A DNA stretch of 20,598 nucleotides from Saccoglossus kowalevskii (GCF_000003605.2 NW_003125891.1:210083-230680), one strand, 5' to 3'. Positions 9,773 through 19,903 are shown, numbered from the stretch's first letter. Notes: generated by a model from the letters alone, not told the origin. Translations and numbers: made by a program.

Positions 9773-10402
9773 CACAAAATAGTTCTATTTATAGTCTGCA
9801 CTTTTTTTCATAAAATTTCAAATTTTTTGATCAAAATCTAGAAGCAATTTCACATTTTGTTTAAATGAAAATTACAGAAAATATGAACAAATTTACCCAA
9901 ATTTGAGCAGGAAAAAAATTTGGCGATAATTACATATTTTCGACAAAATTTCAATATTTTTCTGACAACCTCTGATTAGTCAGGTTAGGATTTTAATAGA
10001 ATTGAAAAAATATAGGATTATACAAAAAAGATGACTGTTAAAATGTTCCACTAGATACTTTCCATGACTCATAAATACTGACAGCATTTTTTGGAGAACC
10101 ACTTGGTTGAGATTTTGCATTGGTAGTGTATCAGACAAATATGCTACATTACTTAAATGATATTTTACTTTATAATTTTTGATGGATTGAATAAATAAAG
10201 TCAATAAGTTAAATAACAATTTCTGAAAAGCAAGTGAATCACCAAGATTGGACACCGACAATGGTCAAAATTTTGTGTGAAAATTGTGAGAAAATATATG
10301 AAATAGTACCACACAAGACAAATATTAATCACTTCACCACCAGTTCCCTATTTTCACCACAAGTTCACAAAATAGTCTCAAATATAGTCTGCACTTTTCT
10401 TC
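9773..10402 (+). repeat. Dispersed direct repeat pair (9773-9810 and 10366-10402)
   Basis: CACAAAATAGT...ATAGTCTGCACTTTT occurs twice in the same orientation, about 590 bp apart, with a few substitutions and short indels. Similarity fades into AT-rich sequence downstream of each copy. The intervening DNA holds no supported gene. It may be the ends of a degraded element or an old local duplication. Confidence 0.45.
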
Positions 10403-11345
10403 CGAAAATTGGAACAAAAATAATCAAATGTTTTAAGTAAAATCAGAAAATTGTCGGTTTCAAAATTAGGGTTCATGTCCAAAAATATTGAAGAATATAA
10501 AAAAAAGAAAAAGTGTAGAAAAATGTTGGCAGGAAAATCTAGTGGAGAATAGGTTAAGGTACTTTTGTTGTGACTGCGAAGGTGTTTTACATTTCATAAC
10601 ACCATACCATACCTGGTATTTGTTTGAAAGCTAATAAGTTTACGAGAAGACACATTTTGCAAAGCAGACATTAAATTTAATTACCATAAGATAACAGAGA
10701 CTGGCTCTGAATTTGTTCAGGGATAACAATTTGACCATGAAATAGGCTTCTGAATGTCAGAGTAATCTACAAATCTCCATGACAACAAGATTCTTCATCA
10801 CTAATACTATCAACAACAAAACACAGAAAATCAAGGATGAAAAATGTTGAAATATTGACATTTTATTCTTGGTTTTAAAAAATTTCAAAATGAATATATA
10901 CTTCAGAGCAAAAGAAAGATCAACATCCATGGCGCCAGTTAAACTCAGAGAAAATTCTTATTATATAAATATTACTAAACAGAGCAAATAAATGCAATTT
11001 TCAGCTAAATTGACTTGCCTGATGATTTAATATATAATACAATATAAATAAACAATGATGTGATTATACATATCTGATTAGAATTTGGTTTGACCATAGA
11101 TTCAATACAAGAGTACATCAGAACTAAGACATGTGATACATAGAAGGAATTTAGCAGAGCCTTCATTTAACACATTATTATTATCATAAATATACTGGTA
11201 TGTTTGTATTTATTTATTTATTTATTTGTTTCTAAACTAGGTACATGTGGAATATTAGGTATTTAACAGTGAGAATACAAGTTCTCTATTAGTTTAAATA
11301 ACATGCTACCCCCGGTAGTTAGAAAGTCTAATTTTAAATATAATT
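10403..11345. other. AT-rich intron-like sequence
   Basis: No supported gene. A TTTA tetranucleotide run lies at about 11207-11226. Confidence 0.45.
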
Positions 11346-11519
11346 CAGGGATTGCGTTAACCCCATATTTTGCTTCCCGGACTCCAATTATTGAAAAGGG
11401 ACCCAGTTTTTCAGGCAAGCTGGGGTCCAATCTCTAATAAAGTTATCCAGAGTCAAATTTAAATTTCTTAATATTTTGTAAGTGGGACTCGTCTTGCCGA
11501 GACATTAGCGCAAACCCTG
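11346..11519. mobile_element. hAT-like MITE
   Basis: A 174-bp segment with inverted ends: left CAGGGATTGCGTTAACCCC, right (complement) CAGGGTTTGCGCTAATGTC. CAGGG termini suit hAT-superfamily non-autonomous elements. Internally GGGACCCAG and CTGGGGTCC form a second inverted repeat (about 11398-11430). The flanking 8-mers (ATATAATT and TTAAATAA) do not form a clean target-site duplication, so the superfamily call is tentative. No coding capacity. Confidence 0.6.
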
Positions 11520-12889
11520 TTAAATAACTTTTTGTTCATCACCTTAATGAGAAAGAACTTTTTGAAAAATAAAAACTGACAAAAATTGTACAAAAATAGT
11601 ATTCTGGTATTTGTTTTCAATGTCTTCATTTGAAAATTGGTTTTAGACAGTCATGTTTTGGCTGTTTTACTCAGCAATTTCTTTACACAGCAAGAATTTT
11701 TTTTTTAATTTACCGATAGTCATTAAATGTGCAAAGAGATGGGAAAATGCATTTTTTTTTAATTCTGTTATTAAATAAAAAAGTTCAGGGTGTTTTTATC
11801 CAGTGTTGATACAATATGTTAAAGCGTGGGACTGTTAGATAAATTTTCAGTTTATTTTTCCACTGTGTTAAAAACACAATAGGAAACAATAGTATCTCGT
11901 GATGCTATGGTGCAATTTAAAAGCTCTGCAAATTCTTCATTTTGTTGAGTGAAAAGTTCCATAAAAAAAAATGAAAAATGGCAAATAAAATGATGACAGG
12001 GTATCCAAACTTTGTTTCCATGGAGTGATTTCCCCCATAGCGTTAAACTTTAAAATAAATGTGCGCTTCATGAATATTTACAAATTTGAAAAAAAAAAGC
12101 ACATGAATGACGTGCATAAAAACTAGTTCAGGTACAACCAAATATTATTTTTTCTATTCAGACTTTCAAATAACCAGTTACATGGAATAACTTGGCAGCA
12201 TATAAAATATGCCTATATCAAGTTTTGGTAATTTTTAGTTTTGCTTTTTAAAGTTAATTTTTCTGTTGCAAATAGCTTTGTACTTTAGTGTGACCTTGTG
12301 TTTTTCTTTTTTATTTGAGTTTTTTAATGTTTTATATAGTAGAAATAAACAAAATTATATTAAAAAAAAAAAATTGGCAGTAATTCCTACATCAATGTTT
12401 GTTAGCCTCATCCATACTTGTAGAATGAACTAACACTTGCCACCTGAAAACACATATCCTAGGTAGGGGGTACACACCACTAAGTTTATCTTAAAAAATA
12501 ATGTCCTTGCTTTATAGATGAACTTCCTTGACATCTCAGATAAAAAATATCATCATTATCTTCACATCTCACCTGTTTACATCCATTTATTCACAAAGGG
12601 CTTGGTTTTTCAGTAGATCAAAGTTCATGAAAAAAAAAAATGTTTTTTTTCTGCAAGTTTTATTTCAATTTTACCCGCCACAAATGGTTTTATTGTGACC
12701 AAAGGTATTGAATGACTTATGAAAAGATAAAGATGTTGAAATTTGATAATCTTGTGAAAAATTGACAATATAAGGTGAATTATTGGTGGACATTCTTACA
12801 AATTATCAACCAATTGACCGATTATATATTCACTAAACTGGTCTGAAATTCGGTTGATTATTTATGAATTTTTACAACAGTTCTAAGAC
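11520..12889. other. AT-rich intron-like sequence
   Basis: No supported gene. An AATAAA followed 14 bp later by an A12 run (about 12345-12372) resembles the 3' tail of a retrotransposed insert but lacks a recognisable body. Several A and T homopolymers occur. Confidence 0.45.
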
Positions 12890-13697
12890 GTCCCTGCAAG
12901 GTGGCGGGAGACATAGAAAACTTGGCGGAAAGAGGTGCGTTAAAAACGGATATGCCAGGCCGGGTTGTTTTGTACTCGGATGCGTAGAGACGGAATTATG
13001 TAGCGGTGTTATCTATTTACTCATCTTATGGTAGTACAGCTGCGACACTCCGTGCCAGGCGCGGAAACATTTTTCTTTAATGACGCGCCCTTCATAGTTT
13101 GAAGTGAATCGGGTAAAAAAATAGAAAAATCGCATTGGAATTGTGACAGTTATTCAAATTTACCGTTTTGCGTGAGCAATATGCCAGTCGCGTGCCCGCT
13201 AAAGGATACTTTGGCTAAGTGATTATTTGTTGGGAAGTCAAACAACTGGAACAATTCACTGAAAACTGATACTTTTTGATCAACAAAAGAACAATCACGC
13301 GCGCAAACAAAAGAGCATCAACTTTCCGAGCTTTCACTTTAAAAAGCGCATCAGATCAGCCTATTAAGAAACAAACGCGCGGTTTTCAACTTCTTATCGC
13401 AAGATTTGTCGCATTATGTTGCCACTAAATGGCTGCCGAGAACAGGTGCTTTGTACGCCATGTTGTTTCACCTGTTTCGTCAAAACGAAACAGTTTTTCA
13501 CGGTTTTTCCCGGCGTTCGAATGAAAGTTAGGCAAGTCTTTCTCACGCCAAGACGAAGTCTCCACTTATATTAGGCGAAGTTAATAGTTGAAGAAATTCG
13601 GAGATGACTTATTAAAGGAAATAAACGGGGTAATGAGTAACTAAGGGTCACGGGTCGTAGAAGCAATAAAGACATTCGAAAAGCAACAACGTCTTAC
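12890..13697. promoter_or_regulatory. CpG-rich zone in the start of HNF1 intron 1
   Basis: Base composition changes sharply near 12890: CpG dinucleotides and GCGCGC-type runs become frequent and homopolymers rare, up to the HNF1 donor. It holds an inverted repeat CTGTTTCGT-CAAA-ACGAAACAG (13472-13493), an E-box-like CAGGTG at 13443, and a GTTAAT half-site near 13581. It is probably the downstream part of the shared promoter domain or an intronic enhancer. No exon was found in it. Confidence 0.45.
13472..13493. repeat. Perfect 9-bp-arm inverted repeat
   Basis: CTGTTTCGT, a 4-bp spacer CAAA, then ACGAAACAG. It lies in the CpG-rich part of HNF1 intron 1, about 200 bp from the exon. It could be a dimeric transcription-factor site; GAAAC/GTTTC cores recall interferon-regulatory-factor sites. 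Confidence 0.5.
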
Positions 13698-14023
13698 CGC
13701 AAGAGCTGGTCTTTCAAGCTGAGCGACTCGCTGATGTTCTCACCGTCTAACGTTTCGCCCATTCTGTCATTAGAGTTGTGTAAAGTTGAAAGAGGCGGTG
13801 TCTGTGAACCAGATGACGAAGAGTCGTCAATGGTTTCCGCTATCGGACTCCCATTTTGCTCCTCGTCAATTTTTTCCAGCTCCTCGGACCCGAGTGTAGT
13901 ATTTTCTTGCTGCTGTTGAAAGCAATGAATTTCATCAATGAGCTCGACTTTACTGATACCGGAGTTTAGAAGCGAAGCGATCAGCTCCTTCTGTAGTGGT
14001 GTAAGAGTGCTCGATTCAGACAT
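13698..14023 (-). CDS. HNF1: HNF1-type homeobox transcription factor, coding exon 1
   Basis: First coding exon of a hepatocyte nuclear factor 1 (HNF1A/HNF1B family) gene; these are nuclear, dimeric, atypical POU-homeobox activators. Seen: residues 6-32 of the translation (LTPLQKELIASLLNSGISK and onward) match the N-terminal HNF1 dimerisation helix, whose vertebrate form reads LQ-ELL-ALL-SG-SKE. A QQQQ run follows (about residues 36-39), then an acidic/Ser-rich linker with a TPP motif (75-77), which HNF1A also has at a similar position. The start is the ATG at 14021-14023. An in-frame GTG lies upstream (14048-14050) and an in-frame TGA at 14084-14086, with no ATG between. The exon ends in phase 2 at a GTAAGA donor (13697 downward) after ...DQLL, 326 coding nt from the ATG. 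As I recall, human HNF1A exon 1 also ends at coding nt 326, within residue 109 after a Leu-Leu pair. The POU-specific domain and homeodomain lie in later exons not seen here. HNF1A and HNF1B cannot be told apart; an invertebrate is expected to have one pre-duplication gene. HMBOX1 fits less well. Confidence 0.88.
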
Positions 14024-14817
14024 TGTTCGGCCCGACCCACTCTTGTGCACGTTCTCTCTTTTGTACTGTCGGCAAAATGGATTTCACGACTTGTGCTGGG
14101 GCGCGATCATTTTCAGTTGTCCTGTGTCAACAAATTACAACAAGCATGTGTTTGTTTACATAAGCTAAATTCAGCGCCAGGAGTGATGTCGTACACTACC
14201 TTTGACCCGGCCACGAGCGCCCTCTCTCGGTTGGAAAAGACCAGGTCTCAAGTCTTTACGTGTTGGTAACGAGCAAAAAACATGAACGTCGCAAAAATAA
14301 AATCGACTAGAAAAATAAAATTACTGCATGTACTTTCATGAAAACGAAAATTGTAATATAGTTAAAAAAAGTAGTTCTATAGGTCACTGCGCGTGTGCAA
14401 ACAATCATAAACGCAACATCAACATTTTATTCATTTGCATACTGGGTAGTACCTACGATTAACAACAAAGGCTGCAGTCAGCTTGGGCGAATATCAAGGG
14501 ACTTTTCCTGCGTCATTTAAGGATACATAACCAGTTTTATTCGATGTTCTCGTTTACAGAAGGTCTTGACAACAAAGTTACAATGTTTAGGAATGTTCTA
14601 TGATCCATACCAGTGCAGGAAGACAAGGTTTGGGCGACGTCCAGTGTCTCATTTTTTCGTTGTGTGTGAACGGTTTGCTTATCACAGTGACCGGGAACAA
14701 GACGACGATAAATAGTACATTCACAACACCGAGGAGTGCTCGTAGCTCGCTCGTGCCGTTTCACACCAGTGTTGTCAATCACCTGGTATTCAAGCGTCTA
14801 GCTAAGAGGAAGTGAAC
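14024..14817. promoter_or_regulatory. Shared bidirectional promoter region, HNF1 / SPPL3
   Basis: This stretch separates the divergent HNF1 and SPPL3 start codons by 794 bp, so both 5' UTRs and core promoters must lie in or near it unless non-coding first exons exist. It is visibly richer in G+C and CpG than the flanking introns. No convincing TATA box sits at a typical distance from either ATG. An ETS-type site (AAGAGGAAGTG, 14804-14814) ends 3 nt before the SPPL3 ATG. A GCGCGTGTGC segment near 14390 loosely resembles an NRF1 site. CpG-rich TATA-less divergent promoters are a familiar arrangement in animals. Transcription start sites cannot be fixed from sequence. Confidence 0.6.
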
Positions 14818-14837
14818 ATGTCGACCGACTACGAATG
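14818..14837 (+). CDS. SPPL3: SPPL3, coding exon 1
   Basis: Twenty-nucleotide coding part of the first exon of signal peptide peptidase-like 3, a Golgi intramembrane aspartyl protease that sheds glycosyltransferases and other type II membrane proteins. Seen: ATG TCG ACC GAC TAC GAA TG followed by a canonical GTGAGT donor. The split codon TG+G joins exactly to the exon at 17949 to give [15 protein letters not shown], matching the vertebrate SPPL3 N terminus ([16 protein letters not shown] as remembered) in order, near-length and the Trp at the junction. The start context has A at -3. The exon is too short to be found by ORF scanning and is called only because of its fit to exon 2. Confidence 0.88.
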
Positions 14838-17800
14838 GTGAGTGGCAAGCGAAATAATCCCCAGCAAATGCAAGACGATATTTCCATGCGCATTTGTGGT
14901 TGTCCAACCTCTAGCGAGCCTCCCCTCCTCGATATCGTTTTGTCGCATGTGTCGCTGAATTACTCATTTTTAGTGACGTAAATACGTGATCCAAACGCTG
15001 TTGGTCATAATTACGTTCTCTTTATATTCTATATTATGCACATTTTGTGTTAATAAGAACGTGCGTGTGTCGAAGATATAAAAAAGGCCATCCCCATAAC
15101 CTGTTATTTTCACAGTTTATTAAATTTTGTACAGCGTTAGATAGTAAACAATATAGTAAACAAGTCTTTGTACTACTATTTCGTCAGATATAAAAGTGAC
15201 AATTTGCCAGACAAGAAAAGCAATGGCCACCCCGGTGAGATACGGCATCCGACCGGTTGACCTCTGCTCAAACAACGGCAACAGTCACCTGGTTGAATTT
15301 CACAAGTAAGCCGTGAAAGTCGATGTTTTGAATATTCACGAGGTCTCTAAGCTCAATAACTGCAGCTTGATTCTTGGTTGTATCACCGAATCTGACTACA
15401 AAACTAGCCGCCCAACGAAAGGCGACCCTAGTAACAATGTGTGCGTTCGCCATGACCGACGTTTGCTAGGGTACCGATTAAGGTCAGGTCAACTATTGTT
15501 TGGTCGTAATAATAATTATTAACTTCAGGGTTCCCCATTTGAAAGCGTAGGGGATGCAATTTTGGGAGATGTCATGGTAAAAACAGAAAACAAATCTAAC
15601 ATTTAATGTATAAGAACTGGGGTAAATTTGAATGAAACCCAATTGTTGTCTGGCCTATGTGAATAAATATCTGCCCCCCCCCCCGCAAAAAAAACAACAC
15701 ATCTCTTCCCCTGATAGATTCTCAATATTTATAGACAAAATCAGGTTTTAAAATAATTGAATTTTCTCATCAATGAAAATTAAAAAAATGTTTTACTGAC
15801 CCACTTATGTAATCCTGGCATTCATTGTAACTCCATTTAAACCATAAACATATTTTTCCTCATTTCTGCAATAAACACACTGACCATTTCAAAACACTAG
15901 CAAATACTACAATAAGACAAGACTGGTAATTGCATGAATGCTGAACCAAGCCTTGTACATAGATAGATTTTACCATTTTAAAAGCTTTGTTCCCATTGAA
16001 ACAAACCCAACGGTTTTCATTGGCAAAAAATCACAGACCATTGTATGTATATGCTCTATAATCTTAAAATAGGACCAGTTAGATTTTGATGTAAATCGAG
16101 TTCTATTTTTGGTGCCAAGCCTAACAATACACTATTGCAAAGTCCACTCAGAGGATATCCTTCAGAATCCCAACTTCCTGTGTCTCTCTGATGCAAATGA
16201 TAAAACCCAGCTGTAATTATAATTGCAGTCGCTAAAAACCAACAGTCTAATGCACAATGCACCATTCTAATTTTGTGTAAATACACTGTATTATGTTTGC
16301 TCTATTAGAATTCAATTTCCAATTGGCCTGTATAAACCAAAATAACATTGGCTATATTTCATCACAGAGTGATCATAATGTACTGTACAACACAATACAA
16401 TAACACTTTATTATCACCGTAAAGAAATTACAATTGGATTCTAAGTAATGAAGTTAAATTAATAAACATGAACACAAAATAATTATAAGTATCAAAATAT
16501 ATATATACTGAATCATTAAATTATTGTTTATTTTGATTTTAGAGAAATCTCTAATTTATGTCAGCTTATACACTACTATTATTTTTCATTATTTTTTCAT
16601 GTGTTGTGATGCATAGGAGCCATATTGAACATGGCTCTATATTACAAACAGTCCTTGTATTTTAATTATCACCCGAGAGGATAAGAATAATGCTTGTAGT
16701 GCATCTATGTGTAAAATTGTCATATACTTCATAAAGTTAATTCAAGTGTATTATTAGTAATAACTTGGTCTAAAATTACTACAATTTGCTCTTGAATTGA
16801 TACATGGTTTGATTGTTTGTGTATAGATTTCTATTGGCTGTACAAGGTTCAAATGGGTTGCCTTAGTTTCCTTTATGTGACCATTGAAATGTACAATAAG
16901 ATTCTTTTTGTTAGTCTAAACTCTGTGAAGGTCAAAAATCCTCTTGTTTAAAACCCCATGGTGTACATGTAAAAGATTTTTTTTTAGAGATGACAAAACT
17001 TATTTATCTTTCTGAAAAAAAAACTACTGGTACTGTAAAATACTGTAGAATACTTTATTTTTGCTTGGAATTTATTTTCGCTGAAGGTATGATTCAGTGA
17101 AAATAAAATCCAGTGAATATACTATTTTCCTCAATTTTACATTCAGCTCATTAAAAAAACAGTGGAAATAAATTCCAGCAAAAAAATAACGTATTGTACA
17201 GAATTTATTTATGAATTTAATAAATTGTATTCAATCATTTACAATGCCTGTGAAATAACTGTTGACTGCATTATAACGTCCAAAGTAGATTTAATATATC
17301 AACATTTTCACTGAAAGTTTTTAAAGAAAATCACTTGTTGCATGTTAACATTTAATCATTCAGTTAAATTAATTAACGAATATGTAATTAAATTCCCTTC
17401 CTAAACCTATTATCTCCTTATTAACACAGTGCATCAATTTCACAATGGCCCACTTTATTATTTTCTGTTACAACAACAAAAAAAGTCTGAGATATAAAAT
17501 GCAGACCAGATAATTATACACTATATGATTGCTTCCTCTAAATGGCTGTGTGAGGTGCTCCATGTAGTTAAAAACATGCAAATTCAGAGACTACTTGTAA
17601 ACATCTGGCGCTTGTAAACAATGCAGGTAATTTCCATAAAGCCAGACAAAGGCCTGGCCATGTGCTTTTCATACACACTGAGAGCAGCCTCATTGAACAG
17701 CTACATTTCATGACTGCCTCTTCTTCTTCTCCTCAGTCTACCTCAGCTGCTACCTTGTTTGCAAGTTACTTTCTCTGCCTCTTTTCTATGACCCTAAGGG

Positions 17801-17948
17801 AAAGCTTGAATAATGGGTGCTGAAATTTTACTTCTCAGGTCAATATATTTCTAATTATATGATTGTTTAAACTCTATTTCCATGTGATTTTACTCTGTTT
17901 TCATGCACGTTTTCTAATCATAATAATTTATATTTCTTTATATTATAG
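14838..17948 (+). other. SPPL3 intron 1
   Basis: A 3,111-bp phase-2 intron with GTGAGT donor and a pyrimidine-rich acceptor ending in TATTATAG. Its first ~650 bp continue the CpG-rich promoter zone, including TATA-like AT runs at about 15076 and 15189 that could serve alternative starts. The remainder is AT-rich. It contains an 11-C run (15674-15684), an inverted-repeat element (17043-17201), and no exon that I can support. An ORF on the minus strand (16056-16286) has a fairly protein-like composition but no recognised family. Confidence 0.85.
17043..17201. mobile_element. Inverted-repeat element (MITE-like) in SPPL3 intron 1
   Basis: Two ~41-bp arms are imperfect complements. The left (17043-17083) begins CTGTAGAATACTTTATTTTT and ends GGAATTTATTTTCGCTG. 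The right (17160-17201), complemented, begins CTGTACAATACGTTATTTTT and ends GGAATTTATTTCCACTG. The ~76-bp centre has no coding capacity and repeats TTTTC-ACTG-type words. No clear target-site duplication could be fixed, so the superfamily is unknown. Confidence 0.65.
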
Positions 17949-18026
17949 GGCATATTCCCTAGTGGACTCGTCAAGAGTCTCCACCTTCCTTATTTCAATA
18001 TTACTTATAGTATATGGGAGTTTCAG
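17949..18026 (+). CDS. SPPL3: SPPL3, coding exon 2 (first transmembrane segment)
   Basis: A 78-nt exon (26 codons, phase 2 at both ends) flanked by an AG acceptor (17947-17948) and a GTACGT donor (18027). It encodes [18 protein letters not shown] and then LIVYGSF, nearly identical to human SPPL3 residues ~9-34 (human has SSQVST where this has SSRVST). The hydrophobic stretch [14 protein letters not shown] is the first membrane span; the GSFR that follows begins the loop before the second span. The catalytic YD and GxGD motifs and the PAL motif belong to later exons beyond the right edge. The near-identity shows strong purifying selection and argues against a pseudogene. SPPL3 is normally ~385 residues in a single open frame. 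Confidence 0.95.
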
Positions 18027-18425
18027 GTACGTAGTGCATTTATATATTTTTACAATGTACAGCTGTTATTGATACCCAGTTTGAGAGTCCTATATTGTTA
18101 TCCTGGCGTTTGAAATAGAAAGCTTGGATATAATACCGTACCTCAGAATTTATACCAGAATGTTAATTGAGACATTTGAATTACTTTTTTCAAAAGTTAT
18201 TTGGGTCTGTTTCTATAGTAGTGGTTAGCTTTGGAGCAGTTTCTGTTCTTTGTTCAGCCTTGCCTACCATAGCTGTATTGTTGTCGAGAGACCATTGTGA
18301 AAAGGAATGGCTATTTGGTACACTGTCTACCGGTACTACCATCCGTTAATGATATTGTGGGTCAGTTGTTTTAAATTTATTTAGGTAAAGGAGCCTATGA
18401 TTTTAGTCTCTGGACTTGATTGAGC

Positions 18426-18450
18426 TTTTTTTTTTTGGGGGGGGGGGGGG
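18426..18450 (+). repeat. T11G14 homopolymer junction
   Basis: Eleven T followed directly by fourteen G. It is a candidate hypervariable tract and a likely place for sequencing-length error. Confidence 0.9.
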
Positions 18451-19903
18451 TTACATCGGTGATTATTTACCAACATCAGCTGAGAGAATCTATATTAACA
18501 AATACAGCAAGGTTATAAGAGTGTTAAAATAGTAGGCTACCTATTTGAATTATTGCTAGATTGTGTTGGCTTTTACCATATGGCTGTATTTTGCACACAA
18601 AATCTGACTTAGGCTATTTTATTTTTATGAAATAATGCTTAAACAGAAATTTCCATTCAAACAATTCTGAAAAAAGCACATTTTCACATATTTTCAGACA
18701 GTTTTTCTTTAAAAAAATTTTCGTATTGAGTAAAAAGAAAAGAAAAAAAAATTGTATCTTAATCAAAAATTGTCTACTTTTAAAAAAGAAGAAAAACAGA
18801 AATGTTTTGCACCTGTAAAAAAAAAAGTTGAATATGTAGGACACTATCGACAATGCTCAATTTTACAGGTTTACCGCTAAGTAAGCACGAACAGAGTACA
18901 ACAAGAGTATCTACTGATGCGACTATATTGTCTGAGTGCATACCCTGTGGTATCCTTGTAATAACCTTATTATTATTATGCATCTTCCCGACCTGACCGT
19001 GTAGTGTAATATTCCCAAAACTGAGCAAAATGGTGACAATTATTGAAATGCAGCAAATTACGACACACTGCTGACGATTCGGAAAAGGTGACAGATGTAT
19101 AATAATAATATATATATTAATTTATCGTAATTTTATAAACCGAAAAGCTTGCTTGCACCAATAAGCACGCCATCATTAACAGAGAATTACTGAAGTGAAT
19201 GTATCTTTAATAGAACAAATGCAGTTATATAATAAAACATTTCTCTATAGTGAGCGTCATGCTATATAATCCCCGCCAATATGTCCCCAAGCTTTTTCAC
19301 AATGCACGCGTCTGTACCGTATATTCCAGGCATAAAGACGCGTGTGTTGTCATCACTTGGGATCACAATAAATTCTCAAAAACAGATGTCTGCTTAGTTT
19401 TGATATGGTATTATTCTGCATGTTTATTAGTCAGGGTGTTAATCAAGTTAGCTCGATTAACATGATTGATTGATAATCCTAAATAAAGTTGAATTGTTTA
19501 TTATTGTCATCGTAATTATTTTCCTCCAGAATTTAAATGCAACATTTTCACATTTTTGTGTTTTATTTCAACCAAATTGAATTACTGAGGTAATTACTCT
19601 TTACAGAAAAATTAGGTTTATTTTGAGACAAAAATTGACTTTAGGCTTCAAAGAGTTGATGAAATTTAAAAGGCAATATTTTTCGCAGCTTTCAATTTTG
19701 TTTGACTAATGTATTTTAATGTGTTGTATACGTCATTTTAAACTTGTATCAAACACCAACACAGGAAAGGAGCATAATTAGTTGAGTTACTAAAAATCTT
19801 GTCAATGACATAGGCGAGAGTGCAATGCTGGGTGACTCATTAATTTTTCATGATATACCTGGTATTTTCTTGTTATTACATAATCCCTTATTTGCATAGT
19901 TAA

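Larger units (their letters stand above)
1..13697 (-). other. HNF1 intron 1 (donor at 13697, acceptor not seen)
   Basis: The splice donor GTAAGA begins at 13697 on the minus strand. I looked across the rest of the left side for the next HNF1 exon, which should encode the DPWR...NQSHLSQHLN...YTWYVRKQRE block, and for the homeodomain end (YNWFANRRK). I found neither on either strand. The simplest reading is that intron 1 is longer than 13.7 kb and leaves the window. The intron holds the repeats and the unidentified coding-like blocks listed separately. Alternatively, a short exon escaped manual reading, or a gap or misassembly removed it. Confidence 0.55.

Noticed and set aside
12345-12372. AATAAA followed by A12 as a retrotransposon 3' end
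   Set aside because: No recognisable LINE or SINE body lies upstream and no flanking duplication was seen.
14024-14050. N-terminal extension of the HNF1 frame to 14050
   Set aside because: The codon at 14048-14050 is GTG, not ATG, and an in-frame TGA lies upstream at 14084-14086. The first ATG is 14021-14023, which also fits the family's N terminus.
14045-14815. Several short ORFs on both strands between the two genes
   Set aside because: They overlap 5' UTR/promoter sequence, lack family similarity, and are explained by the low stop-codon density of the CpG-rich region.
15223-15234. Alternative SPPL3 first exon (ATGGCCACCCCG then GTGAGA)
   Set aside because: It would end in phase 0, whereas exon 2 needs a phase-2 upstream exon; joining them shifts the frame.
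18167-18349. ORF in SPPL3 intron 2 with hydrophobic stretch, considered as next SPPL3 exon
   Set aside because: Its sequence does not match the Asn/Ser-rich loop or second membrane span expected next in SPPL3, and its start codon is TTG.
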